A stretch of 64,000 nt of DNA from Chlamydomonas sphaeroides (lineage: Eukaryota; Chlorophyta; Chlorophyceae; Chlamydomonadales; Chlamydomonadaceae). The stretch lies in assembly GCA_001662425.1 (NCBI GenBank), contig BDDC01000092.1, positions 52,762 through 116,761 of the forward strand, given 5' to 3'. Position 1 is the first letter of the stretch. Each line of letters starts with the position of its first letter. This document shows positions 10,996 to 21,180 of this stretch, one piece after another. The notes below the pieces were generated by a model. It had not been told where the DNA came from and ran no database searches. It saw nothing but the letters and a program-made list of their open reading frames with translations. The position numbers were made by a program, and so were the translations under genes.

Positions 10996-11483
10996 CTACC
11001 CGTCGTCGTCATCCTCCTCCGTCGGCTCCTGGTCCTCCTCCTCCTCGACCTCCTCGCCCGGCTTGGGGATGTGTCGCAGAGCCGAGAAGAACTTGTGACA
11101 AACGAAGCACTTGCCGCCTGAGGACACGGTTGGACACGTAGGAAGGTGTACGTGGTTGACGGGGGCTTTAACGGGAGCGCTAAGCGGTTCAGAACGCCGG
11201 ATCAAGGATGCGGAGGACGTATGCGATATAGCCGGACCTAAAACGGGGTTCATAAGGGCGCAAGGGAAGCGCTCGGCGGTTTGGAGTGCCGGGGTTCAGG
11301 ATGCGGAGGATGCTCCATATTTGGACCCCTCCCCTTCTCCAAGCCCCGCGTCACACCTGTTGCCACCCGCGCGGCACACGCGGTGCAGAGAGACTTGTGC
11401 CGGCAAGGGATAGTGACGAAGGTGATAGGGTGCGCGTGGCAGCGCAGGCACAGCTCCTGTTGTTCCGGCACCGACTCGGCCAT
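10996..11483 (-). CDS. Small C3HC4 RING-finger protein
   Basis: Two exons, 11483-11357 and 11117-10996, join in phase to an 82-aa protein. Its cysteines fit a RING finger: C12-x2-C15-x11-C27-x-H29-x3-C33-x2-C36-x9-C46-x2-C49. The intron falls between the sixth and seventh metal ligands. The C-terminus is very acidic (EEVEEEEDQEPTEEDDDDG). RING fingers usually recruit an E2 enzyme for ubiquitin transfer; no substrate domain is present, so the role is only inferred. The stop is 102 bp from the EXD2 start on the same strand with no TGTAA between, so the two may share a transcript. Upstream, 382 bp separate it from the divergent CNX1E gene. Confidence 0.75.
11175..11312. repeat. Diverged tandem duplication in the RING intron
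   Basis: Two related blocks of about 50 bases start near 11177 and 11266 (shared pieces include GCGCT, GGATGCGGAGGA). They lie wholly inside the single intron of the RING gene. Confidence 0.6.
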
Positions 11484-11865
11484 TCAGTCGCGAGACTCCT
11501 CAGGCCTTTCTATGATTGCAGCTTTACACTGAACAATATGAAACAGGACCGCTTGTCGCTTGCGGAACAAAGTTTCGAGAGGGAACAGAGTTCGGTTCCT
11601 TGCTAGCTGAATTGAATGTGTGCTTGAGGGATTCAAACTGTGCGTGTCGTAAAGAATTCAAGGTGTGTGTCACTTGGCCGACCCGGGGAGGCAATTTGCC
11701 CCCCGTGTCGCCTGCATGCGAAAGGTCGCTGCTGCGAACTGCCGACTCGCCCCCAAACCCCCGCTTGCAGCTCATTACTACTAGTGCATTCTTGCGCGCA
11801 TCTGTGACTCTGTACCGTTGCTCATTTGGTGTCTGCGTGTGGCTCATTCTGATACGCGAGCAGTC
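11484..11865. promoter_or_regulatory. Shared upstream region of RING and CNX1E
   Basis: A 382-bp non-coding stretch between two divergent start codons. It must hold both 5' UTRs and promoters. It is visibly less GC-rich than the coding DNA around it. I see no clear TATA box or other defined element. Confidence 0.4.
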
Positions 11866-14800
11866 ATGGCTGCCGCCGCGTACAAGATGATCAGCATACC
11901 GGAGGCACAGGACATAGCGCTCACTCACACCATCCCGCTCGGCGCGGAGACCGTGCCGCTGGCGAGCGCGCTCGGTGAGGCCATCCGCCCACGTGCCAAT
12001 ACCACCAACACCACCACGTGCGCTTCCCACACCCCACCGCATCCCACCCAGCCACGCCAGCATAACCACCCCTGCCGCACCTCCTCCCCCAGGTCGTGTT
12101 CTCGCGGAGGACGTAAAGGCGCCGGACTCGCTGCCGCCCTTCCCTGCCTCCATCAAGGCAAGCGGCGCGGCCCCAACCCCCGCCCCGGTCCAGGCCACGA
12201 CGGGGGCCCTGTGCCCCTATGCCATGGGGCCCCTCCATGACATATGTCGTCGGGGCCCCTCCACTCCCCTAGACCCACCAAAGACATCATCGTCTGCTGC
12301 TGCGAGGGGCCGAAAGCTGGGCTTCTTCATGGCGCCCTGCCGGGCTGCCGCTGCAGCACCTGCTGCCACGACCCCGCCCCTCGCTGCCCGCAGCCTCGCA
12401 GCCCACCATCTGCGCGAGCTGCTGCCCCTGGTTGCACCCACACCCCGACACCCCATGCTGCTTGCACCGGCGCTTGCTTTGGCGAGCGCACGCGTACCGG
12501 GTACCCAGGGACCGCCCGGCCACACGCCCCGGGATTTGGACGCCGGGCCCCCGGGCCCTGGCGCCCAGCTGCGAGCGCCGGCAACCGCGCATGTCTGCGG
12601 TCAATGCCAACCCAAGCAGGGGGAACCCCCGCCGGGTTGACCTTTGCTGCTGCTGCGGAATGTCGCCGCGTTGCCCCTCTGCCGGTGTCGGGCCGATCGT
12701 GCTGCCGCCTGTCCTTGCTCGCTTGGATCCCGCTGCTCACACCGTCCACCCTCGTCAAAGCGTCAAAGGGGCAGACGCGGACTAAGGCCTAGCCCCCGCT
12801 GCTGCTGGGGGCACGTGCCCCGCCGCCCCTCGCCACCCATTGCCCAACGTGCGCAGCCCCCACCGCTGCCGCTGCCCCCGACCCCGCCGCTCTCCCTCGC
12901 CCCACCCCGCAGGACGGCTACGCGGTCATCGCCGCCGACGGGCCCGGGGAGTACCCGGTGGTGGGCGAGAGCCGCGCTGGCCACCTGGATGGGCTGCCGC
13001 TCACGGCCGGCAGCGTTGCCTACATCACCACGGGTGGGGGCCGCGCTGCTGTCATGCCGTCACGGCACCGCACGTCCGCTGCGCCGTGGCCGTGTGCTGC
13101 GAGGGCCGCGTGAACCAGCTGCCTCTCAGCACCGGGGCCGTGGCCCACATCACCACCACCATGGGGGGTGGGGGCCGCAGCCGCGCCAGCACACCGTTTC
13201 ACCACGGCCACCGCCGGTGTTTGCTGAACGGTGTGCATGCTGTGGGTGCACGGATGCGTGTACGGATACGGATAGCGTATGGCACCTGGACGACCTGGCT
13301 GCCGGCGTGTCGCACAGCACAGCCCAGCAAGGGGCCGCGCACCGGGCCAGCGCCCGGGCTGCTCGGGCCCCGGCACAACTCCTGGGCTGGGCGGCTGCTC
13401 CACATCGTCCACAGCCCGTGCGCCTCTCGACGGCCGCGCCCGCTGCCTGCTTGCGCTGCCCCGCAGGCGCGCCGGTGCCGCCGGGAGCGGACGCCGTGGT
13501 GCAGGTGGGGCGCTGACCCAGGGTTCGTGCCAGGGTCATGGCGTGGCTGCAGATCCCGGGGACCCCGGGGCTGCAGCCACTCTGCAGCAGCTGAGAAGAC
13601 GAGTCCGATTCCGCCCATGCCTGGCTCATGAGCGTGTGTGGGAAAGGCTGGCACCGGCTGCCAACTTCCGGGTGCCCCTCGGGCCCCAGCAGCTGCACCG
13701 CCGCAGCCTGTACGTGGCCGCAACGCAGCTCCCTGCCGGGTGCCGCCCTCGCGCCGCCGTGGGGCTGCAGGTGGAGGACACGGAGGCGCTGCCGGCGGGC
13801 GAGGGCGGGCAGAAGCGCGTGCGCATCAACAAGGCCGCCAAGCCGGGCCAGGACATCCGGCCGGTTGGGTCCGACATCACGTGAGCACCGCAACCACGGC
13901 ACTGCATGGCGCTGTGCGAGATATGCAGTGTATCACGACATCGTGTGTCGCAACGCCGTATGTTGCACCTCCAGCGCGCCCGGCTGGTGGTCGCTAAGCT
14001 GCGGTGCGGAAGCTGGCCCTCCTCCTGTCCGCACTGCTGCGCGCGCGTATGTCCCCTGTCTCCTGCCAGCAGGCCATCCAGCCCTCTTTCCCCTCTGCAG
14101 GCAGGGCGACCGGGTGCTGGCCGCGGGGGATGTGGTGGGGGTGCCGGAGGTGGGCATCCTGGCCACCGTGGGGGCGGTGGAGCTGAGGGTGCACGCCACA
14201 CCCAAGGTGAGGCCCCGGCGGCCTTGGCCGCGCAGGGGTCCAGCAGGGTCATGCGGGGTCGACAAGCTCTATCGTCTTTAGCACGCCACGGCTGGCAGCC
14301 GGGGTCCCGCCGCACCGCTTTGCCCGACATCGTGCCGCGCCATGGGCGGGCTGCTGGCGTGTGAGCTGCCCCTGTGCTGCCCCTTTGCTCCCCCTGTGCT
14401 GCCCCTGTGCTGCCCCTGTGATGGCCGGCCCGCAGGTGGCGGTGCTCTCCACAGGTGAGCCCCGCCGGGCTCGGGCCTGACTGAGGCAGCCCGTGATGCA
14501 CCGCGCTGCCTGGCCTGGCGCCTGGCCCTGCCGCCTGCACCCAAACCGCCTTCCACATTCCAACCGAACCCTTACCACCGACACACCTCCACCAAAGCGC
14601 TGGGTGGCGCTGGGCTTCGCTTTCGCACTGGCGCATTTAACCGCATTCCCTCTCCGCACGGCCGACGCGCCATTCCTCCCGGGTCAGGCTGGGCTTCGCT
14701 TCCGCACATGTGCATTTAACCGCATTCCCTTCGCGCACGGCCGACGCGCCACTCTACCCGGGGCGTGCTGTGCCGCGTGTGGGGTTCTGTTCTACCTAAC

Positions 14801-16166
14801 ACTGGAACACCTCCACCAAAGGGGCGGGAGGCTGGCAGCTTTGGGCCAGGGCTTACGCTCGGAGGTTTGCAACTAGTTCGTTTCTCGCCACGGTACAATC
14901 CCACCAACCGCTCCGCAGGCGACGAGGTGGTTGACCCGGCCACGTCGCCGCTGGGCCCGGGCCAGATCCGCGACGCCAACCGCTCCATGCTGCTGGCGGC
15001 GGCGGCCAAGGCGGGCGCCGCTGTGGTGGACCTGGGCATTGCGCGCGACACGGAGGGCCACCTGGAGGGCTGCCTGCGGGCGGCCATCGAGCAACGCGTG
15101 GACGTGCTCATCACCTCGGGTGAGCGGCTTGTTTGCTTGGCTGGGTGTTGGGGACACGCGGTCGCGTGTGTCATAGGAATGTGCATGTGCGTGTTGGTAC
15201 CGATACGGCATAAACCAGAAAAACCAAAAAATCCGTGAGGCATGGCGCCTCCACTGTCTAACCACTGGTGGTTCATTGTGCATGCTGCAACCCACCCACC
15301 CCTTGTCCAGGCGGCGTGTCCATGGGCGACCGCGACCTCATCAAGCCGCTGCTGGCGGCGCAGGGCACGGTGCACTTTGGGCGCGTGCGCATGAAGCCGG
15401 GCAAGCCGCTCACCTTCGCCACGCTCGAGGTGGCGGAGCAGGGCGGCCGCCGCATGATGGTGTTTGGCCTGCCGGGTGAGGGCCCGCAAAGGCGCGCGAC
15501 CGGGGGCGGGGACCTATCAAGGGTGCCCGGTGTGCTCAAGTGTTAAGTAGGACATGACGCGGTGCGTGCGGCCTGCCGGACAAGGGGGCATATTGGTCTT
15601 CGGCCCGCCTCGGCGGCGCGTGCCAGGCGCGTGCATCGCCCCACATGACGCATGTGTGCAACATGCTCCCTTGCCGCCTCTTCCTCACCAGACACCCCTC
15701 CCTCCCCTCCGCCCGCCCGGACCCTCTCCCCGCAGGCAACCCCGTGTCCTCCTTCGTCTGCTTCAACCTGGTCGTGCTGCCCGCGCTGCGCAAGCTCGCC
15801 GGCTGGCAGCACCCCGGCCTGCGCCGCGTGGCCGCGCGCACCACGTCCGACATCCGGCTCGACCCCGAGCGCCCCGAGTACCACCGAGCCACGCTCACCT
15901 GGGGCCGGGCGCCGCCCGGATCCGCTGGATCCTGTTCCGGATCCGCGCCCGGATCCGGGATCGAGGGCATGCAGCTGTGGGCCGTCAGCACGGGCAACCA
16001 GATCAGCAGCAGGCTGCTGTCGGCGCGCTCCGCCAACGGCCTCGTGGAGGTGCCCTGCGCAGCCGGGGTGCTGCCGGCGGGCAGCCTGGTATCAGCGCTG
16101 CTCATCGACGACCTGGCGGCCATGCCGGTGCCGCAGGGCGGCGTGCCGGTCACGCCCGGGTTCTAG
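11866..16166 (+). CDS. CNX1E: Molybdenum insertase, MoeA/CNX1 E-domain
   Basis: Ten exons: 11866-11974, 12093-12157, 12913-13033, 13467-13504, 13771-13880, 14101-14206, 14436-14454, 14919-15119, 15311-15475, 15736-16166; all phases agree, giving 454 aa. It is a full MoeA-type protein: FPASIKDGYAV near the N-terminus, ITTGAPVPPGADAVVQ, VAVLSTGDEVVDP, ITSGGVSMGDRDLIKPLL, FGRVRMKPGKPLTFA and GLPGNPVSSF. The enzyme inserts molybdate into adenylated molybdopterin, the last step of molybdenum cofactor synthesis. No G (MogA-like) domain follows, as in Chlamydomonas, where the E and G activities are on separate genes; plants fuse them. Exon 7 is only 19 bases, and the second intron has a GC donor. 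A Gly/Ser-rich insert built on GGATCC repeats interrupts the C-terminal domain. Confidence 0.95.
13116..13180 (+). repeat. Decayed copy of CNX1E exon 3 end plus 5' splice site
   Basis: The intron segment reads QLPLSTGAVAHITTT, against GLPLTAGSVAYITT at the exon 3 end (12991-13033). GGTGGGGGCCGC, covering the donor, follows in both. The offset is about 136 bases. Confidence 0.8.
14603..14762. repeat. Two-copy tandem repeat in CNX1E intron 7
   Basis: GCTGGGCTTCGCTT...GCATTTAACCGCATTCCC...CACGGCCGACGCGCCA occurs twice, with a period of about 81 bases. It lies wholly in the intron after the 19-base exon. Confidence 0.85.
14785..14812 (-). repeat. Dispersed motif C, minus copy
   Basis: Reverse complement of the block at 17040-17067: GTTCCAGTGTTAgGTAGAAC followed by AGAACCCC. 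It lies in CNX1E intron 7. Confidence 0.6.
14857..14886 (+). repeat. Dispersed intronic motif B
   Basis: GGAGGTTTGCAACTAGTTCG lies 33-58 bases upstream of the exon 8 acceptor of CNX1E. Related copies are at 32661-32689, 60029-60052 and, inverted, at 49956-49987. Confidence 0.7.
15912..15966. repeat. Clustered GGATCC sites inside CNX1E exon 10
   Basis: CCGGATCC-type units recur about five times in 55 bases. They encode a Gly/Ser/Ala/Pro-rich insert between conserved blocks of the MoeA C-terminal domain, so this is coding repeat expansion. Confidence 0.7.
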
Positions 16167-16703
16167 GGCAGGGGCCCGGGAGGCCGGCGCGGGCATGCCG
16201 GCTACGGTTACGTCTGGGTCTAGGCAGGGCGGCGGCCGGCCGGGGGCGCGGAGAGGGGGCTGTCGGGAGTGTAGTTTGCAGAGGGTGTCGAGGGGACTCC
16301 GAGCTGGCCAGAGGTGGGGTTCGGCATCAGCGGCACGACTGAGCTTGGCTTGGCACGTGTGCACGGCGCGGGCTGAGGGGTGCGCGGGGGGGGCCGGCTG
16401 GGGTTACGGGTAGCCACCTCACCTGCAGCCGCGTGGTCGGGAGCCTTCGGAGGGTGGTCGGAAAGTGTTGGGCGCGCAAGCATGTTGGGCAGCGGCGGGC
16501 GCAGCGCGCGCCTGCACAGCGCCATTGGGCGGCGCGTTGCCTACTGCGCAAGTGGCCAGCGTCGCAGCTGCACGGCTCCTGCCGACGATCACGGACGGCT
16601 GCAGTAGCCGTGTGTGGTGTGGCCGCCCCGGCCCAGGGCGGCCGAGCCTGCTGCCTCAGCTGGGGCAGTTGCCTCGCAGAGGCCAGCGTCAGCTGTGTTC
16701 AAC

Positions 16704-16708
16704 TGTAA
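16704..16708 (+). terminator. TGTAA poly(A) signal of CNX1E
   Basis: First TGTAA seen after the CNX1E stop at 16166, giving a 3' UTR of about 550 bases. Confidence 0.55.
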
Positions 16709-16719
16709 AGTAGAACAGA

Positions 16720-19700
16720 ACCGTCAGCTGTGTTTGTGTGTGAACAGGGGCTCGCTTGAGCCACTGCGCACCGCGGCGGCGGGGGCCGCTTGGTTACAGG
16801 AGGGGCCGGAGCTCGTGGTCGCTTCGACGCCCGAGTCAGCCGGCGCTCTGGCTTTGGGCTTCACCCCGCCGCGCAACGATCGCGGCGTGGGCGGCTCGGT
16901 CAGGCGGGCGCCGCCGCCCGTGCTGTGTTGCGGCCTGGCATTGGGAGCCCCGTCGCGGCCGCGCCGGGTCTGCACTCAGCAGCCGGCTAGTCTTGCTGCT
17001 TCACACGGCCGCGCGCCCACGGCCCATCATGGGCTTGTTTGTTCCAGTGTTAAGTAGAACAGAACCCCAGTGGGGGAAGGGGAAAGGCAGGGTCCCGCAA
17101 GCGTGCGGCGGCGGCCGCGGCGGCGATGTGCTGGACAGGCGGCGCCGGGAGGCCCCGGGTGGCTCTGCACACCTTGGGGCTTTGGTCGTTAGGGTTCGTG
17201 CCGCCCCACGTCGGGCTGCAGCGGCTTGTGAGCGCTGGCGCGGGGTGGGCACAGGCAGGCGGATATCGCTGGCTGGCCTGGGGGCGGTTGGGGGAGAGCG
17301 CGGTGTGGGGAAGGGCTCCTGACGCCGCTCGTGCATGCGCCTTCCCGAGGGAGTGGTCCCAGTGGGTGGGTGGGGCCCTGCTTGCGTCGGAGGCCCCGCG
17401 GCCGGCGCCCCGCGCCAGCCAGCTTGGCTGGCCGTGGCGCTGTGCACTGCTGCCACGTGGGTGCAGCTGAGGCCCACCCACGTGACATGGCGCGGCCGCT
17501 GCAGGGCCACTCCGCCCCGCAACCGAGCGATCGAGCAGCCGAGCAGGGAACCAAGCGTGCATCGCTCGGAGTGGGTGGGTGCCGGGATGCGTGAGGTGGG
17601 GGCACGGAGGGCGTGCAGCGGAGCGGCAGCGAGAAGGGAGAGGGGAGGAGGGGTGACAGACGGTGTTGGGAAGCCTCGGATCTGCACGAGACTCCCAGTG
17701 TCGTTATCCCAGCCGAGTTCCGGCACGCGGCTGCCGGCGGGCCAAGCTAGCCCTTGGAAGCCCCCAGGCTGCGTACTGAGCTGGCGTGGGTTGAAGGACG
17801 ACGATCGGACGTCTGATACGGAACGTGACAAGAATGAGTGAGAAGCAACTCAAAAGCGCGGGGTGAGGGCGAACCGCGCGAACACAAGGTGAACGCAGTA
17901 CGCTCGCCTACTCGAACACCACTTACTTTTGAGCGCAGCGAACGGTAGCTTGAGCAATGCCTGAGTGATGGGGCGCGCGTACCGGTTGGCGTACGTCGCT
18001 ACACCGCCGCTACGCGGCAGGAGCGTCATCGTACGCTAAAGAAACGTATGCAACTTCCATGAACACAAGAACGCCTGCGCAAATGAGCCCTGCGGCTTTC
18101 GCAACGTCGCATAAAGCGGCGTCCTCTCAGGCCGTGGCTCGCCAGACAACGCCAGAGACGGCCACTCATCGCACTTGCTGTGGTGGCCTGGACAACACGC
18201 AAGTCGCGGGTATCGCGCTCCCTAGTGGGGTGCGGATGCTTGGGCGGTTTTCATGGTTTCATGTTTCCGTATCAGTGGTTGGGCCAGGAGGTCTCAGTGG
18301 TTGGCCTCCTGGGTTGGGCCAATCCCAAAGGTCCCGAACGGTCGAGGAGAGGCCAGCGGCCCCAGACGATGGACGGGGCGGGGTTTGCGCCCCTTTGCCC
18401 ATCCGGGTGGAGCTACCTTGAATGAAGAATCTGACACCCAGGTGCGCGGGTGTCAAGCACCCATCCACGCCCTCCCCTGGTCACGACCGCGCCAGCGCCG
18501 GCTTCCCACCGACCAAGCCACTGGATGTCAGCCCCACCACTGCACTTCACGTTCCTCCCCCGCAGCCTGACGGCCTGGAGCCAGCGCGCCACACCGGCAT
18601 GAGCCCGGACTAGAAAGCCGCTGTGTGCCCTGGCCTATGCGCGCCTACCCTGCCCTGCCGTGACGTGCCGCCCATCGTCGGCACCCGCTCCCACTTACCC
18701 CAGGTCCCACTGCAGGATCACCTTCCGTAGGCTCCACCCAGTCCTGCGTCTGTGGCTGTCGGCCACCCCCACCAATCGGGCTGTTCAGTCAAAGACCAGG
18801 AAAGCGAAAGTACGTGAAGGCAGCACGGTATCCGGCGCTCACGCATACAAGAAAACCGGCCCCTGGAAACAATGTGTTACAAAGGCATCACTACCCTATA
18901 AATTCACCATACGCCATAGTGCCGGCGTCAGTCTGGGATGCGACCCCAAGTCCCTTCACCCAGACATGGTCGAGAAACGCTTGCGTCGAAGAGACGGCTG
19001 GCATCCCGCCCACCGGCCCCGCGCTAGCACAGCCAGCTGCCGCCATCGCGACAGCCGCCGCCTGTCGTACCCCGTTGCCGGCACTAGCTGGCGGCGGCCA
19101 GTTGGGCACCGCGCGCGCTCTGCATTTAGCCAACACACCGTACAAGCCCATGCGGCACACGGCACGCCGTAACACCAGACCAAACCACCCGACTTCCCTC
19201 CCGCTGACACACAAAACCCTCGCGTCGCCATTCTAGCCCGACAAGCCTAGCCAGCGAGGCACGGCCAGGAGGCCCTCGCTGCCAAAGCCACTAACACCGC
19301 TGCGCTACCGCTTGCCGCCGCCAGAGGCCGACCTCGGCCGCTTGCGTCGGCCTCCATCCGCCCCCCCCCCCAGCCAGGCCGCTGTGGTACAGGAGCTGCC
19401 CTTTTACTGAAGAACCAGCTCTATGTAGAATGATGGAGCCGCCTTGAGCGCGCAGTGGGGCCGCACCCGGCAGCTGGCCTGGCACGCCACGTTGCGGTCG
19501 ACACCAATCGTTAGCAGGAGGCAGTCGGCGGCTCCAGTCCTCCGTGCACTCTACTGTGCTTGTTGTCTGTTTATTAACTGTGTTGTGACAGGCCGGCCGG
19601 TGTGCAGCGGCCGGTGTGGAGCGGCGTGACGCCGACCAGGCCAGAGCGAGTGAGGGACTGGGTCCACTGGCCTAGGTCCTGATGCCGGGACAAGGGCGCT

Positions 19701-21180
19701 GGTCCGCCGGCGCATGCTTGAGGGAGTGCCAGGGCCCTCCTCCGCAGCCACCGCCAAACACAGCGCAGCCCGGTAAGCTGCGCCCAGGCGTATGTGCGGC
19801 CCCATTCCTAGCCCCGTTGAGACTCCGATCTGACATCGAAGTTTCCGTCCCCACGCTTGATACTGCACGGCATGTTAGGAGCGCAGGTCGGGCCCCCCGG
19901 GGAGCACCGCCACCCTCGCGGCCGCGGCGCAAACGCACGTCAGGTGACGCCCCAGGCAAGGCTCATAGCCCCGGAGCCTGGCGTACGGACAGTCGAGCGT
20001 CTTGTGTTTGTTTGGTAGCCGTGCTAAAACCGCTGGCGGTACAGGCTCCCGCTAGCGGCAGGGCCTCCCGCAATCCTTAGCAGGGGAGTTGCTCCGGATC
20101 GGATCTCCCCTGATGCGGAGCATCACCCACGCCTTCCGTGCGCTGCAGTGCACTTCGGCCAGGCTGATACCCGATGAATGGTACTGTAGCAGAGACGTCT
20201 CGACGTCCCTAGTACCGCTTGCCAGCGCAGCAGACTTCGTCCCTGAGAAGTAACGCCTTGACGACTGCCACAACTGCACCCCGGTGCCGGATACCGTGCT
20301 TCGCAACCGCGTTCTCATGTTCGACACACCCTTGGATCTATACACAGATGGAGTAGGGGTGCGAGGGGTTTTACGCCAGGAAATCCCCTGCGCTAGCACG
20401 GCAGACACGCGACTCTCGCAGCGGTCCGGCTGCGGGTTTCTCGTGGTGCTGCGGCACGAAGGCGCGTTGTATAGCGTGACAACAATCGCCATCCTCCAGT
20501 TGCTGCCTGCCGTTATAGTGGCATGTCAGTCTGTGGGCAGCCTCCATAGTCGGTTACCCTTACAGACTCAGTTTACGGCTCCCGACACGGCTTCCCGTGC
20601 CGCGCACAGGGTCAGGGGTGCGAGGGACACCAAGGGAGTATCACCCGGCACGCTTCTCTGAGTTTCTGTTGGGCGAGCGGCCCTCGCATGGGCTACGTGT
20701 AAGCAGTCGACAGCGGCAACTATGAGAGAGCCTGCGTGTGCCTCGCGCTGCAAGCACCCTTGAAGAGAATGTTGAGCGCGCCATGTGTTGGCGCGCTCGA
20801 CGCCCCTGTTCCTAGACGCCCGGCCCCGCACTGCATGCATATTAGGCAACCATTGAAGACTTCGGTGGAACGCAAAACCAAACGCGTGGCTGGTGTCGGC
20901 ATGTGTCATGCGCACCTTGCAGCTCCCACCGTCTCATGTGACCTGTTTTTCCCACCGATTCTCCTGCTATTGTACGCTAGCTGCGTCAGTTCATACACCT
21001 ATACAGCCTGAGCCAGCACGGCGCTCTAGAGCCACGCCATACATGATGCGCCCCATACAGCTTTACCCGCCCTTGCTGTTGCTTTAGGTTCGCTTATATC
21101 ATTATGGGCGGAAATCAGTGAAGCGGCGTTGCCGCGTTATCTGCTGGCCGGCACTGACAGTGGAAAAACGTCACGCGGCC
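16720..21180. other. Gene-poor stretch of about 4.4 kb
   Basis: No convincing coding exon on either strand. Open frames here have no splice-linked continuation and no recognisable motif. From about 17850 to 21100 the DNA is less GC-rich and has a more mixed codon look than its neighbours, which suggests old mobile-element or relic sequence, but I recognise no transposase, reverse transcriptase or terminal repeat. Motif C occurs at 17040-17067. The right end holds the promoter of the kinase gene. Confidence 0.5.
17040..17067 (+). repeat. Dispersed motif C, plus copy
   Basis: GTTCCAGTGTTAAGTAGAAC followed by AGAACCCC. Partial copies lie at 16698-16721 and near 15534-15551, and an inverted one at 14785-14812. 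Confidence 0.6.

Noticed and set aside
20284..20661. Possible RNase H fragment (LYTDG)
   Set aside because: Only one short word fits; the remaining acidic residues and spacing of RNase H are not there, and no reverse transcriptase lies nearby.
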